In this document: in pieces, positions 40,647 to 48,980 of the stretch
How positions within the stretch are numbered: the first letter of the stretch is position 1
How the letters are laid out: each line of letters opens with the position of its first letter
Origin: JANXUC01 sp043782485
GTDB lineage: Bacteria > Acidobacteriota > Terriglobia > Terriglobales > Acidobacteriaceae
Direction: 5' to 3'
Assembly (NCBI GenBank): GCA_043782485.1
Contig: JAYWAL010000009.1
Location: 1 to 50,026, forward strand
DNA length: 50,026 nucleotides
Notes under the pieces: model-generated
Told to the model about the DNA's origin: nothing
Seen by the model: only the letters and a program-made list of their open reading frames with translations
The model's database searches: none
Position numbers and translations under genes: made by a program

Positions 40647-42644
40647 ATGCAGCAATTATTGAAGATGTCGGTTGGTCGAGTGGTTTTGGCGGCGCTGGCG
40701 ATGGCTTTGCCCCTCGCAGCCCAGCAGGTGGATTACGGCAAGCCGCAATCCCACTTTCCCAACCCCTTTGCGCCCTACACGCCGCGCACCGTGGCCGCCC
40801 CCAACCTGACCAACACTGCGCGCATCGATCCCATGATGAAAGACGGCAAGCTCATGCTGTCCATGAATGATGCCATCGCACTGGCGCTGGAAAACAACCT
40901 CGACATCGCCATTGCCCGCTACAACCTCGACATCGCCGACACCGATTTACTGCGCGCGAAGTCCGGCGGCAGCACCCGCGGCGTCAATACCGGCGTCGTG
41001 CAAAACACCCCGGGAGGCGGCGTTGGATCAATTGGATCAAGCAGCTCTGGTTCCGGTGCTGGCGGCACTTCGTCAGGCACGGGCGGGGCGGGTTCAGGAA
41101 CCTCGGGCATCGTAACTTCGACCTCCGGTGTGGGCTCGGCCATAAGCTCGTTTGATCCGGTACTGACAGGAACGTTGCAGTTGGAACATAGCAAGAGCGT
41201 AAATTCGTTTCAATTGTTCAATGGAGCAACAACAGGGCAGAACACGGGCACGGCGAATTTTGGCTATCAGCAGGGATTCCAGACAGGCACGAACTTGAGC
41301 TTGAGTTTCGATAACACACGAACTACGACCACGAGCGCCTCGACCGCTTATAGTCCGGCTCTCAACTCCAATTTTCGTTTTACGCTGAGCCAGCATTTGC
41401 TCCAAGGCTTCGGTTTCCTTCCCAATCGCCGATTCATCATCACGGCCAAGAACAACCGTCAGATTTCAGACGCCGCGTTTCGCCTCCAAATCATCACCAC
41501 AGTAAACCAGATCCAAAACATTTACTGGGACTTGGTCAACGCTTACGAAGACGTCAAGGTGAAGGAACGCTCCGTAGGACTGGCAAACAAGACGCTTTCC
41601 GACAATAAGAAGCAGGTGGAAATTGGAACGTTGGCGCCGATTGAAATCGTGCGCGCTCAAAGTGACGCCTCCACACGCCAGCAGGATTTGATCGTTTCGC
41701 AGACTAATCTTGAGCTTCAGCAGCTGCTGATGAAAAACGCCATCAGCCGCAGTCTCACTGACCCCCATCTCGCCGACGCCGAAGTGGTTCCTACTGACAC
41801 AATGGAGGTGCCTGAAAGAGAAGCCATCACCCCCACGGAAGACTTGGTTTCGGAAGCCCTGAAAAGCCGCGAAGACTTGACCGAGTCGCGGATTGATCTG
41901 ACCAACCGAAGCATCACAAACAAAGCCGCGAAAAATGCTCTTTTACCAACTCTGGACCTGTACGCCTTCTACGGTGCGTCTGCGCTCGGGGGAAAGCAGA
42001 ACCCGAACTGTTTGCCAACGGTTGGCACTGTTACAGGTTTTTGTAACACGCCTGTTCCGACGGTGGGCTATGGGGACACTGTCAACAACCTCTTCAATAG
42101 CACTGCCCCCGACAAGGGGGCCGGCATCTCGCTCACCATCCCGCTCCGCAATCGCGCCGCCCAGGCTGACCAAATCCGCTCCCAGCTCGAATATCGCCAG
42201 GCGGAAATGCGCTTGAAACAGCAGGAAAACACAGTCCGCATCGAAGTCCGGAACGCCCAATTCACCGTCCAGCAAGACCGCGCCCGAGTGGACGCCGCCA
42301 AGGCTGGCGTTGAACTGGCCAAGCAATCCCTAGACGCCGAGCAGAAAAAGTACGCCCTCGGGGCCTCCACCAACACTCTGGTCCTGGGTACGCAGCGCGA
42401 CCTGACGCAATCGGCCACCACCCTGGTCGGCGCCATGGCCGCCTACGAAAAGGCTCGTGTCGAACTCGACCGCGTCACCGGACAAACCCTCCTCCACCTC
42501 GGCATCGACATCGCCGACGCCGAAAGTGGCAAGGTCACCAAAATGCCTTCCGTCCCCGGCACCATCCACCTCGACAAAGTCGTCGAGCACTATGAAAACA
42601 TGGCGCCAGATCCGGCCAGCACGCCGGTCCCACCGCCTCAGTAA
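40647..42644 (+). CDS. TolC-family outer membrane efflux protein
   Basis: 665 residues from the ATG at 40647 (GGAG nine bases upstream), beginning with a signal peptide (VGRVVLAALAMALPLAAQQ). The first outer-membrane efflux repeat starts LSMNDAIALALENNLDIAIARYNLDI-style wording (MNDAIALALENNLDIAIARY) and the second has QLEYRQAEMRLKQQENT, both with long helical hairpins. A Gly/Ser/Thr-rich stretch of about 40 residues (about 122-160) interrupts the first repeat, an unusual insert for this family. TolC-type trimers form the outer-membrane duct for drug efflux or type I secretion. No pump or adaptor gene is adjacent. Confidence 0.92.
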   Translation: MQQLLKMSVGRVVLAALAMALPLAAQQVDYGKPQSHFPNPFAPYTPRTVAAPNLTNTARIDPMMKDGKLMLSMNDAIALALENNLDIAIARYNLDIADTDLLRAKSGGSTRGVNTGVVQNTPGGGVGSIGSSSSGSGAGGTSSGTGGAGSGTSGIVTSTSGVGSAISSFDPVLTGTLQLEHSKSVNSFQLFNGATTGQNTGTANFGYQQGFQTGTNLSLSFDNTRTTTTSASTAYSPALNSNFRFTLSQHLLQGFGFLPNRRFIITAKNNRQISDAAFRLQIITTVNQIQNIYWDLVNAYEDVKVKERSVGLANKTLSDNKKQVEIGTLAPIEIVRAQSDASTRQQDLIVSQTNLELQQLLMKNAISRSLTDPHLADAEVVPTDTMEVPEREAITPTEDLVSEALKSREDLTESRIDLTNRSITNKAAKNALLPTLDLYAFYGASALGGKQNPNCLPTVGTVTGFCNTPVPTVGYGDTVNNLFNSTAPDKGAGISLTIPLRNRAAQADQIRSQLEYRQAEMRLKQQENTVRIEVRNAQFTVQQDRARVDAAKAGVELAKQSLDAEQKKYALGASTNTLVLGTQRDLTQSATTLVGAMAAYEKARVELDRVTGQTLLHLGIDIADAESGKVTKMPSVPGTIHLDKVVEHYENMAPDPASTPVPPPQ

Positions 42645-42701
42645 CTAACTCCGCTGGGGTCATCTGACTCTCGCGGCGAGCACGGCTTTACGGAACAACT
42701 C

Positions 42702-42733
42702 AAAGGCACCCTTTCCTGGGTGCCTTTTGATTT
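42702..42733 (+). terminator. Intrinsic terminator between the TolC-like gene and rapZ
   Basis: AAAGGCACCC (42702-42711) and GGGTGCCTTT (42718-42727) form a perfect 10-bp stem with a 6-base loop, followed by a T-rich tail. It should end the TolC-like transcript before rapZ. Confidence 0.85.
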
Positions 42734-42757
42734 TGCGGCAAATGCTAACATCGCAAC

Positions 42758-43729
42758 ATGGCCCAACGGAAAATTCCGAGCAAGCTGAAGTTGGAAAAGC
42801 TTTCGCAAGCCCTCGCCAAGGTCCGAACCCCCAACGCGGCTCGCCCACGTCACGAGGAGAAGCCTCCCGAAAAGCGCTCCACCGAGCTCGTCATCATCAC
42901 CGGCATGAGCGGGTCGGGCAAGGCGTCGGCGCTCAAAGCGTTCGAAGACCTCGGCTATTACTGCTCGGATCACCTTCCTGTGGACCTGACGCCGCAATTC
43001 GCCAAGCTGGTGCTCGCATCGAAGGAGATTGAGCGCGGGGCCTTGGTGGTGGACGTGCGCGAAGGCAACGCCCTCGAGAAGTTCCCGCGAATTCTCAAGG
43101 AAGTTCGCAAGCTGCTGCCGGTGCGGGTCGTGTATCTGGAGGCGGCCGATGCCGTGCTGTTGCGCCGCTACAGCGAGACTCGGCGGCCGCATCCGCTCGG
43201 CACCGATTCGCCTGTGCGCTCGTCGCTCAAGGCCGAACGTAAATGGCTGGGGCCGATTCGTAAACTGGCTGACATTGTCATTGATACCTCCAAATTCAAT
43301 GTCCACGAACTACGCGCGCATGTGCTCGAGCAGTTCACCAAAAAAACGACTGGTAAGGGCATTCTGGTCTCCATCGTCAGTTTCGGATTCAAACAGGGAG
43401 TGCCCGAGGATTCGGATCTGGTGTTTGACGTGCGCTTTCTGCCGAATCCGCACTTTGTTCCAGAATTCAAACCTTTGACCGGCCGCCACCCCAGGGTGGC
43501 GGCTTACATCCGCTCATTCCCCCAGACGCTGGAATTCCTGCGCCGCATCTCCGAGATGATGATTTACCTGATGCCGCATTATGTCCGGGAAGGGAAGAGT
43601 TACCTGACGATTGCCATCGGCTGCACCGGCGGGCAACACCGCTCCGTCATGATGTCGGAAGATCTCGGCAAGTCGCTGCGCAAGGCCGGGTACCGCGTGA
43701 AAATCTCCCACCGGGATATGCCAAAATAG
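42758..43729 (+). CDS. rapZ: RNase adapter RapZ / YvcJ-family nucleotide-binding protein
   Basis: 323 residues, with an N-terminal basic extension of about 40. The Walker A region is GMSGSGKA (residues 49-56), where the residue after Lys is Ala56 instead of the normal Ser/Thr. Other family marks: CSDHLPVDLTPQF, VVDVREGN, RRYSETRRPHPL, FKQGVPEDSDLVFDVRFLPNP and the C-terminal IGCTGGQHRSV with conserved Cys, His and Arg. In E. coli RapZ binds the sRNA GlmZ and recruits RNase E to control GlmS; in other phyla the RNA partner is unknown. It converges with the second winged-helix/TPR gene. Confidence 0.93.
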   Translation: MAQRKIPSKLKLEKLSQALAKVRTPNAARPRHEEKPPEKRSTELVIITGMSGSGKASALKAFEDLGYYCSDHLPVDLTPQFAKLVLASKEIERGALVVDVREGNALEKFPRILKEVRKLLPVRVVYLEAADAVLLRRYSETRRPHPLGTDSPVRSSLKAERKWLGPIRKLADIVIDTSKFNVHELRAHVLEQFTKKTTGKGILVSIVSFGFKQGVPEDSDLVFDVRFLPNPHFVPEFKPLTGRHPRVAAYIRSFPQTLEFLRRISEMMIYLMPHYVREGKSYLTIAIGCTGGQHRSVMMSEDLGKSLRKAGYRVKISHRDMPK

Positions 43730-43744
43730 AATGGTGTTTAGACC

Positions 43745-43796
43745 AAATACGACCATATTTTTAGCATAAAACCATACAAAAAATATGGTCGTATTT
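43745..43796. terminator. AT-rich 18-bp perfect inverted repeat after rapZ
   Basis: AAATACGACCATATTTTT (43745-43762) and its exact reverse complement (43779-43796) flank a 16-base loop. It begins 16 bases after the rapZ stop. It may act as a terminator for both converging genes, but its length and AT content are striking in this GC-rich DNA. Confidence 0.6.
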
Positions 43797-43797
43797 T

Positions 43798-43845
43798 GGG
43801 CTAGCGAGGCTCTGAAAAGTCTCTTGTTTTGAAACTTGCTAGCCC
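43798..43845. repeat. Inverted repeat GGGCTAGC(G/A)AG
   Basis: GGGCTAGCGAG (43798-43808) and CTTGCTAGCCC (43835-43845) pair over 11 bp with one mismatch and a 26-base interior. It stands directly beside the AT-rich inverted repeat and 24 bases before the end of the next gene. Confidence 0.6.
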
Positions 43846-43868
43846 TTGCCTCCCCGCTCTCGCGAGGG

Positions 43869-45500
43869 TTAGCTGAGGGGCGGCAGGCCGATTTTCGCGA
43901 TTAGCCGCTGGAACGCCGGGGTGCCGTGCATGCCTTGAAATGCGGGATCGGATTTGATGTCGGCCAAATCCCCGATGTGCTTGGCGTAGGTCACTTCCAG
44001 GTATTCCTGGGCCCCCTGCGGATCGCCCATGTAGGCGCAGGTTTCCGCCAGGAAGAAGGGGGAAAACTTTCCCGCCTCATAAAGCTTTTTTTGTTCCCGC
44101 AAAAGGCTGGCAAACAAGCCCTTTCCGCCTCCTGACGCGAATCCCTTGGCGGCCGCTTCTTGCAGGGCCAGATCCGAGCGATTCCCCGTCAACAGCCCTT
44201 CCTGCTTGAATTCCAACAGGTAGCCGGGATAGTCGCCGCTCTGGAGATACGCAACCCTCAGGTAGCGGTGGGGAGAGATAAATTTTGGCTCGGCCGCCTC
44301 AAGTTGCTTGAGAAGCGCCAGCGCCTCCTCATGGCGGCCAGCCACCCAAAGAATCCGCCCTCGGTCCGCAAGAATGGACTTGGAAGCCGGGTCCAAGGCT
44401 TGGGCGCGCTCGATTTCAGCCAGGGATTCCGGGAACCGGCCGAGCGCGGCCAGTGTCGTCGCGTACCAATGATGGGCGATGCCGTTGTTCGGGTCGAGCT
44501 CGATGGCACGCCGAAACTCCCGATCGGCGGTGGCCGCGTCCCACATGCCGTTAAAAGCCACAAAGGCGAGCGAAGCGTGGGCCTCGGAGGAGTGGTCGTC
44601 GAGTTCCGCCGCCTTCTTGGCGGCGGCCAGGGCACGCGGATAGGCCTCGGAAGCGGGCATCACGGAATATTCCCGCAGCAGGTTGTAGCAGTCGGCCAAC
44701 CCAACGTAGGCCGGAGCGTAGGTGGGGTCGTGAACAATGGCCTGGGTGAAGAAGTCCACTGCCTTGTTCAGGCTGTCCGGGGTCCGCTGGTTCCAGAAGA
44801 AGCGGCCTTTCAGGTAAAAGTCTTCGGCTTCGCGGTTCCCTTCAGGGTGGGAGCTGGTCGCGCCTGGGCCGATCGCGCCTGAGCCGATCAGTGTCCCGTT
44901 GACGCCGACCGTGGAGGCATGATGTCCGAGGCGATAAGCGCCTCCAACGACCGAGAGCATCAAGGTGGGGATGAAGAGAAGCCAGATCCATCGGAGTGGC
45001 GATACGGCGCTCGCGGCGATGGCGAAGGCTGGCGGAATCGGTTCGGGCGTTGTGGGCGCGAGAGGTGCGTCCAGCGTTGGGGCCTTCGTCGGTTCGGACG
45101 AACCTGGTTGAGTTCCTTGCGCCGCGAGGTCAGTTTCCCTAACCGACGGTGATCCTAGTTCCGGACCCTGTGTGGGCGCGATCCAGCGGTAGCCGCGGCG
45201 GCCAACGGTTTCGATGAAGATTGGGTTCTCGGCCGAGTCGCCCAGAGCGTCTCGCAGCCGGTTGATGGCGCTGATGACGCCGCGGTCGAAATCAACGTAA
45301 ACATCATCGGGCCAGAGAGATTGGCGCAGCTGGTCGCGATCCACGATTTCGCCGGGATGGCTCAGAAGCAGCTTAAGCGCCTGAAAGGGACGCTCCTGGA
45401 GCTTAATCTTAGCGCCGCACTTGCGAACTTCGCCCGAGCGCAGGTCGGCCTCGAAGACTCCGAAGCGAATGACAGCGTCATGGGAGACAGGGATATGCAT
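43869..45500 (-). CDS. Transmembrane winged-helix regulator with TPRs
   Basis: 543 residues. Residues about 10-108 are an OmpR/CadC-type winged helix (RPFQALKLLLSHPGEIVDRD, VDFDRGVISAINRLRDALGD, VGRRGYRWIAP). A Pro/Ala/Thr-rich linker is followed by one membrane helix (IWLLFIPTLMLSVVGGAYRL, about 175-195), then at least six tetratricopeptide-like repeats to the end. The TolB/FlgO-like domain of the related protein at 18397-20340 is missing. A sensor-type regulator that binds DNA from the membrane is the likely role. Direct repeats of GCGTGACC lie upstream, between it and the HAF-repeat gene; these could be its operator. Confidence 0.9.
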   Translation of the reverse strand: MHIPVSHDAVIRFGVFEADLRSGEVRKCGAKIKLQERPFQALKLLLSHPGEIVDRDQLRQSLWPDDVYVDFDRGVISAINRLRDALGDSAENPIFIETVGRRGYRWIAPTQGPELGSPSVRETDLAAQGTQPGSSEPTKAPTLDAPLAPTTPEPIPPAFAIAASAVSPLRWIWLLFIPTLMLSVVGGAYRLGHHASTVGVNGTLIGSGAIGPGATSSHPEGNREAEDFYLKGRFFWNQRTPDSLNKAVDFFTQAIVHDPTYAPAYVGLADCYNLLREYSVMPASEAYPRALAAAKKAAELDDHSSEAHASLAFVAFNGMWDAATADREFRRAIELDPNNGIAHHWYATTLAALGRFPESLAEIERAQALDPASKSILADRGRILWVAGRHEEALALLKQLEAAEPKFISPHRYLRVAYLQSGDYPGYLLEFKQEGLLTGNRSDLALQEAAAKGFASGGGKGLFASLLREQKKLYEAGKFSPFFLAETCAYMGDPQGAQEYLEVTYAKHIGDLADIKSDPAFQGMHGTPAFQRLIAKIGLPPLS

Positions 45501-45821
45501 GGGCGTAGGCGGCCAGCCCGAGGGAGGACCTTTAGGTTAGCACGGGTCCGCCAAGGCTGAAACTGGCCCATTCGGGGAGGGTGAAAACTGCGTGACCGGT
45601 TCTTGTATCTCTATGTAAATAAGACAATTGTTGCGTGACCGAGGCTTGTTTGAGGCGTGACCATCAGAGGCTTGACGCAGCGGTCGCAACTTGCGAAAGT
45701 GAGTTGTGCTCTAGTTACCGAAGGCCCTGGCCGAAAGGGTTTCGGGAGCATGGGTCGGTTCCCCGCCGAACTCGTGAGAGTCCAAACGTCACCGCCGCAA
45801 AACCTTGAGGAGAGGTTCGCC
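45501..45821. promoter_or_regulatory. 321-bp divergent regulatory region with GCGTGACC direct repeats
   Basis: GCGTGACC occurs at 45590-45597, 45633-45640 and 45655-45662, at spacings of 43 and 22 bp, close to multiples of a helical turn. GAGGCTTG occurs at 45641-45648 and 45667-45674. The region separates the winged-helix/TPR gene from the HAF-repeat gene, so it should contain both promoters. No clear -35/-10 pair is seen. Confidence 0.5.
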
Positions 45822-46952
45822 ATGAATCGTTGTCACCCCCACGCCCGAACTGGCAGCACCGTCGCTGCCCTCACGCTTCTTACCCTTTGTTCCGCAAGTG
45901 TTTTTGCCCCAGCACAAACCGCCCCAGCGCAGACCATCGTGACCTTCAACGCGCCGGGTGCCGGCACGGGAACCGGTCAGGGCACCTTTGCCGCCAGCAT
46001 CAACACGGCAGGAGTCAGCGTGGGAGGCTTCGTCGACCTGGGCGGGTTGGGTCACGCTTTTATCCGCACCGCCAATGGCACAATTTCCACCTTTGACGCG
46101 CCGGGTGCAGGCTCTGGCAACGGCCAGGGAACTGGTGCGATCTCCATCAACGCGGGTGGGACCATTGCGGGAAGTTACACGGACTCAGGGGATGTGAACC
46201 ACGGCTTCCTCCGTTCCGCCGGTGGCGTGATCACGAGCTTTAACGCGCCGGGGGCGGGAACAGGTGCCGGTGAGGGAACTGTCTCCCACTCGATCAACAC
46301 GGCCAAGACCATCGCCGGGGAGTTTTCTGACTCCGGATCGGTGAACCACGGCTTTGTGCGTTCCGCCAGCGGCGTCATCACCGCCATCAACGTGCCGGGA
46401 GCTGGGACCGGCATTAACCAAGGAACGATTGCCTACGCCATCAACACGGCGGGCACGATTGCCGGGCAGTATTTTGACTCCGGCGGAGTGGTGCACGGCT
46501 TTGTTCGCGCCGCCAACGGCACCATAACAAAATTCAACGTTCCCGGCGCGGGTACCAAAATTGGGCAGGGAACCCGGGTGAACGCGATCAGCTCCACAGG
46601 GCTCATTGTCGGACTCTACTCCGACCCTGGGGGCGTTCTCCACGGCTACTCGCGTTCCGCCGGTGGCGTGTTTACCAAGTTCAACGCTCCGGGCGCGGGG
46701 ACGGGCAAAGGCCAGGGAACGGATTCGTTTGGCGTGAACACGGCTGGCGTGATCACGGGAATCTACATCGACTCGGGCAGTGTGGGCCATGGCTTCGTGC
46801 GCGCCGCCAATGGCACGTTCACGACGTTCAATGCTCCGGGGGCGGGTACGGGCAATGGACAGGGCACGTTCCCCTTTGCCATCAACACGGCGGGGACGAT
46901 CGCAGGATTTTACCTGGGCTCGATTTCGGAGTTTCACGGGTTCGTGCGGTAG
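45822..46952 (+). CDS. Secreted HAF-repeat protein, seven 49-residue repeats
   Basis: 376 residues from the ATG at 45822, preceded by GAGGAGAGG; the frame is open upstream without support. A signal peptide (VAALTLLTLCSASVFAPAQ) is followed by seven tandem repeats of 49 residues (147 bp). Each has FNAPGAGTGxGQGT, a SINTAGTIAG-like strand, an SG[SG]V turn and an HGFVR strand followed by A[AS]NGTI. This matches the HAF family of extracellular repeats, named for the His-Ala-Phe in the repeat end. Seven such units suggest a seven-bladed beta-propeller. The function is unknown. Repeats are similar but not identical at DNA level. It is followed 91 bases later by another secreted seven-repeat gene. 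Confidence 0.85.
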   Translation: MNRCHPHARTGSTVAALTLLTLCSASVFAPAQTAPAQTIVTFNAPGAGTGTGQGTFAASINTAGVSVGGFVDLGGLGHAFIRTANGTISTFDAPGAGSGNGQGTGAISINAGGTIAGSYTDSGDVNHGFLRSAGGVITSFNAPGAGTGAGEGTVSHSINTAKTIAGEFSDSGSVNHGFVRSASGVITAINVPGAGTGINQGTIAYAINTAGTIAGQYFDSGGVVHGFVRAANGTITKFNVPGAGTKIGQGTRVNAISSTGLIVGLYSDPGGVLHGYSRSAGGVFTKFNAPGAGTGKGQGTDSFGVNTAGVITGIYIDSGSVGHGFVRAANGTFTTFNAPGAGTGNGQGTFPFAINTAGTIAGFYLGSISEFHGFVR

Positions 46953-47043
46953 CCAGGTCAAAAGAGTCGCGCGGACAGCGGAAGAAGGGATCGCGGGTCA
47001 CGGGGCCACGAACGAGAAAGACAACCTCACGGGAGATGTTGCC

Positions 47044-48771
47044 ATGAATTGCAATCGCCACCAGGTCAAGAGTCACCAAGGTATTAGCGCTGCTGTTGCC
47101 CTAGCGATGTTCCTGCTTCTGCTTGTCTCCGCGGCGGTGCCAGCGCAGGCGCAGACGCCCACCGTAATCTACAACTTCCCAGCTTACAACGGAGACACCT
47201 GCCTACCAGAAGGCGTTCTTGTGCAAGGTCGCGACGGAAACATGTACGGGACGGGTGGTTGCGCACCCGGCGGGGTCAATGTTTTCGGCGGGGTTTACAA
47301 GATTTCGCCGACCGGAGTGGAGAGTGTTATCGCCGGCTTTCCTACAGGCTGGGCCGGTTGTAACTCCGGGCTGACGGTGGGCAGCGACGGAAATTTCTAC
47401 GGCACGTGCCAAAGCGGGAATTCGACCAATTTCGGCGCCATCTACCGGGTGACTCCATCTGGGGTGTTCACCGATCTGCATGACTTTACTAACGTGACTG
47501 GCGACGCCTTTCCTGAACAGCCGCCCATCCAGGCTAGTGATGGCAATTTCTATGGTACGACTGGAACTCCGGAACTGGGCGTCTGCGGGACTGTTTACCA
47601 GCTGACTGCCGCTGGCAAATACAAGACTCTGCACACGTTTTCCGGCAATGACTGCCACTCTTCAATTCTGTTCCAGGCCAGCGATGGCAATCTCTACGGC
47701 ACGCTTTCCAGCTGCTCAATCGCCGGGACCAATCAAGGATGCGTTTACAAGATCAGTACGAGCGGCGTTTTTAAAGAGATTTACGGCTTCTCCCAGGGCA
47801 CGACCGGCTCCAATCCCTGTACCGGTGTGATTCAAGGGAAGGATGGAAAGCTGTATGGAGCGACGAACCAGGGAGGGGCGAATGGCACCGGAGATATCTA
47901 CAAGCTGACCACAGCCGGTGGCAGCCATACCGTGTTGCACGATTTCAACAATCCGACCGATGCATCCTGTGTCAATAATGAAAATGCCAATACGGTGCTG
48001 CTGAACCTGACGCAGGTCACGGACGGAAGTTTCTACGGAGTGAACCCGGCTTACGGGCCTAGCGGCAGTGGCGGGGGCAGCATCTACAAACTGACTTCCG
48101 CGAACGTGTTCTCGGCATTCTTGTTCCCTTTTCCTGTCGTTAAAGGAAATTCGCCCGCTGGGACGCTGATTCAGAATACGAACGGACTGGTATATGGAAC
48201 AACTCCTTCCGGCGGGACCAACAGTTTTTGTACACCGAGCTCCCAGTGCTACGGCACGTTCTTCAGCGTGGCGACAGGCGATGCGGCGTTTGTGAATCTG
48301 GAGCCGACGCAGAAGACGGGCTTTGTGGGCGCGAGCGTGGGCATCTTTGGGCAGGGTTTCAGCAGCGCATCGGTGGTGAAGTTTGGAGGCGTGGCGGCGA
48401 CGTTAGTCACGTTGTCTGGCACAACCTACATCACCGCTGTGGTTCTCGCGGGAGCGCACACGGGTCCGGTGACTGTTACGACGGGCGCGACGACGCTGAC
48501 CAGCCCGCAGACCTACAAAGTGAAGCCGAAGATTACCAGCGTCACGCCGACGAGCGGCCACGTGGGGCAGCTCGTGACGATTAACGGAACGGGACTAGGT
48601 CAAACCAGCGCGGTAAAGTTCGGAGCGGTGAAGGCGACGACTGTCACCGTGGTATCGGATTCGAAGGTAACGGCGGTTGTGCCTTCCGGACTGGCGGCGG
48701 GAGCGGTGACGATTTCGGTTACTACGCCGGGAGGAGTGGCGAATAGCGCGACGAAGTTTACGGTCAACTAG
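47044..48771 (+). CDS. Secreted GloVer-repeat protein with two IPT/TIG domains
   Basis: 575 residues from the ATG at 47044 (GGGAG about eight bases upstream). A signal peptide (AVALAMFLLLLVSAAVPAQA) precedes seven repeats with the core [SKR]DGNFYGT and a following IYK[LI]T strand, the choice-of-anchor GloVer (Gloeobacter/Verrucomicrobia) tandem repeat type. Twelve or so cysteines, often in pairs close to the repeats, suggest disulfides outside the cytoplasm. The C-terminal 160 residues hold two IPT/TIG immunoglobulin-like domains (VGASVGIFGQGFSSASVVKF and HVGQLVTINGTGLGQTSAVKF). It is probably a surface or secreted binding protein; the ligand is unknown. An open frame starting upstream at 46780 overlaps the previous gene and was not used. 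Confidence 0.87.
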   Translation: MNCNRHQVKSHQGISAAVALAMFLLLLVSAAVPAQAQTPTVIYNFPAYNGDTCLPEGVLVQGRDGNMYGTGGCAPGGVNVFGGVYKISPTGVESVIAGFPTGWAGCNSGLTVGSDGNFYGTCQSGNSTNFGAIYRVTPSGVFTDLHDFTNVTGDAFPEQPPIQASDGNFYGTTGTPELGVCGTVYQLTAAGKYKTLHTFSGNDCHSSILFQASDGNLYGTLSSCSIAGTNQGCVYKISTSGVFKEIYGFSQGTTGSNPCTGVIQGKDGKLYGATNQGGANGTGDIYKLTTAGGSHTVLHDFNNPTDASCVNNENANTVLLNLTQVTDGSFYGVNPAYGPSGSGGGSIYKLTSANVFSAFLFPFPVVKGNSPAGTLIQNTNGLVYGTTPSGGTNSFCTPSSQCYGTFFSVATGDAAFVNLEPTQKTGFVGASVGIFGQGFSSASVVKFGGVAATLVTLSGTTYITAVVLAGAHTGPVTVTTGATTLTSPQTYKVKPKITSVTPTSGHVGQLVTINGTGLGQTSAVKFGAVKATTVTVVSDSKVTAVVPSGLAAGAVTISVTTPGGVANSATKFTVN

Positions 48772-48827
48772 GGAGGGGCTGATTGAGTCTTTGACGAAAA
48801 ACCTGGCACGACCAACCCCGGCCCTCG

Positions 48828-48881
48828 GGGGCTAAAGCCCCTGATTTTATCGGGCTTTGGCGGCACGGCTGAAGCCGTGCC
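48828..48881. repeat. Two-hairpin palindromic element (copy 2, inverted)
   Basis: GGGGCT-AA-AGCCCC (48828-48841) and GGCACGGCT-GA-AGCCGTGCC (48862-48881) are 20 bases apart. Reverse-complemented, they match the order, spacing and the ATAAAA middle of the copy at 40562-40616. Confidence 0.75.
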
Positions 48882-48980
48882 CTTTCAAGGCACGTGCGGC
48901 CAGGGACTTAATCAGTGTTTTGGCAGATATCTGGTCTTCTGGATTCATAAATCCACAGGACTGCAACTTCTGAGGGGCGC

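Noticed and set aside
40374..40655. 93-codon frame on the minus strand upstream of the TolC-like gene
   Set aside because: It runs through both palindromes of the intergenic element and overlaps the next gene's start; no ribosome binding site or domain.
46780..47043. Upstream extension of the GloVer-repeat gene
   Set aside because: The frame stays open but overlaps the end of the HAF-repeat gene. The ATG at 47044 has a ribosome binding site and a signal peptide directly after it.
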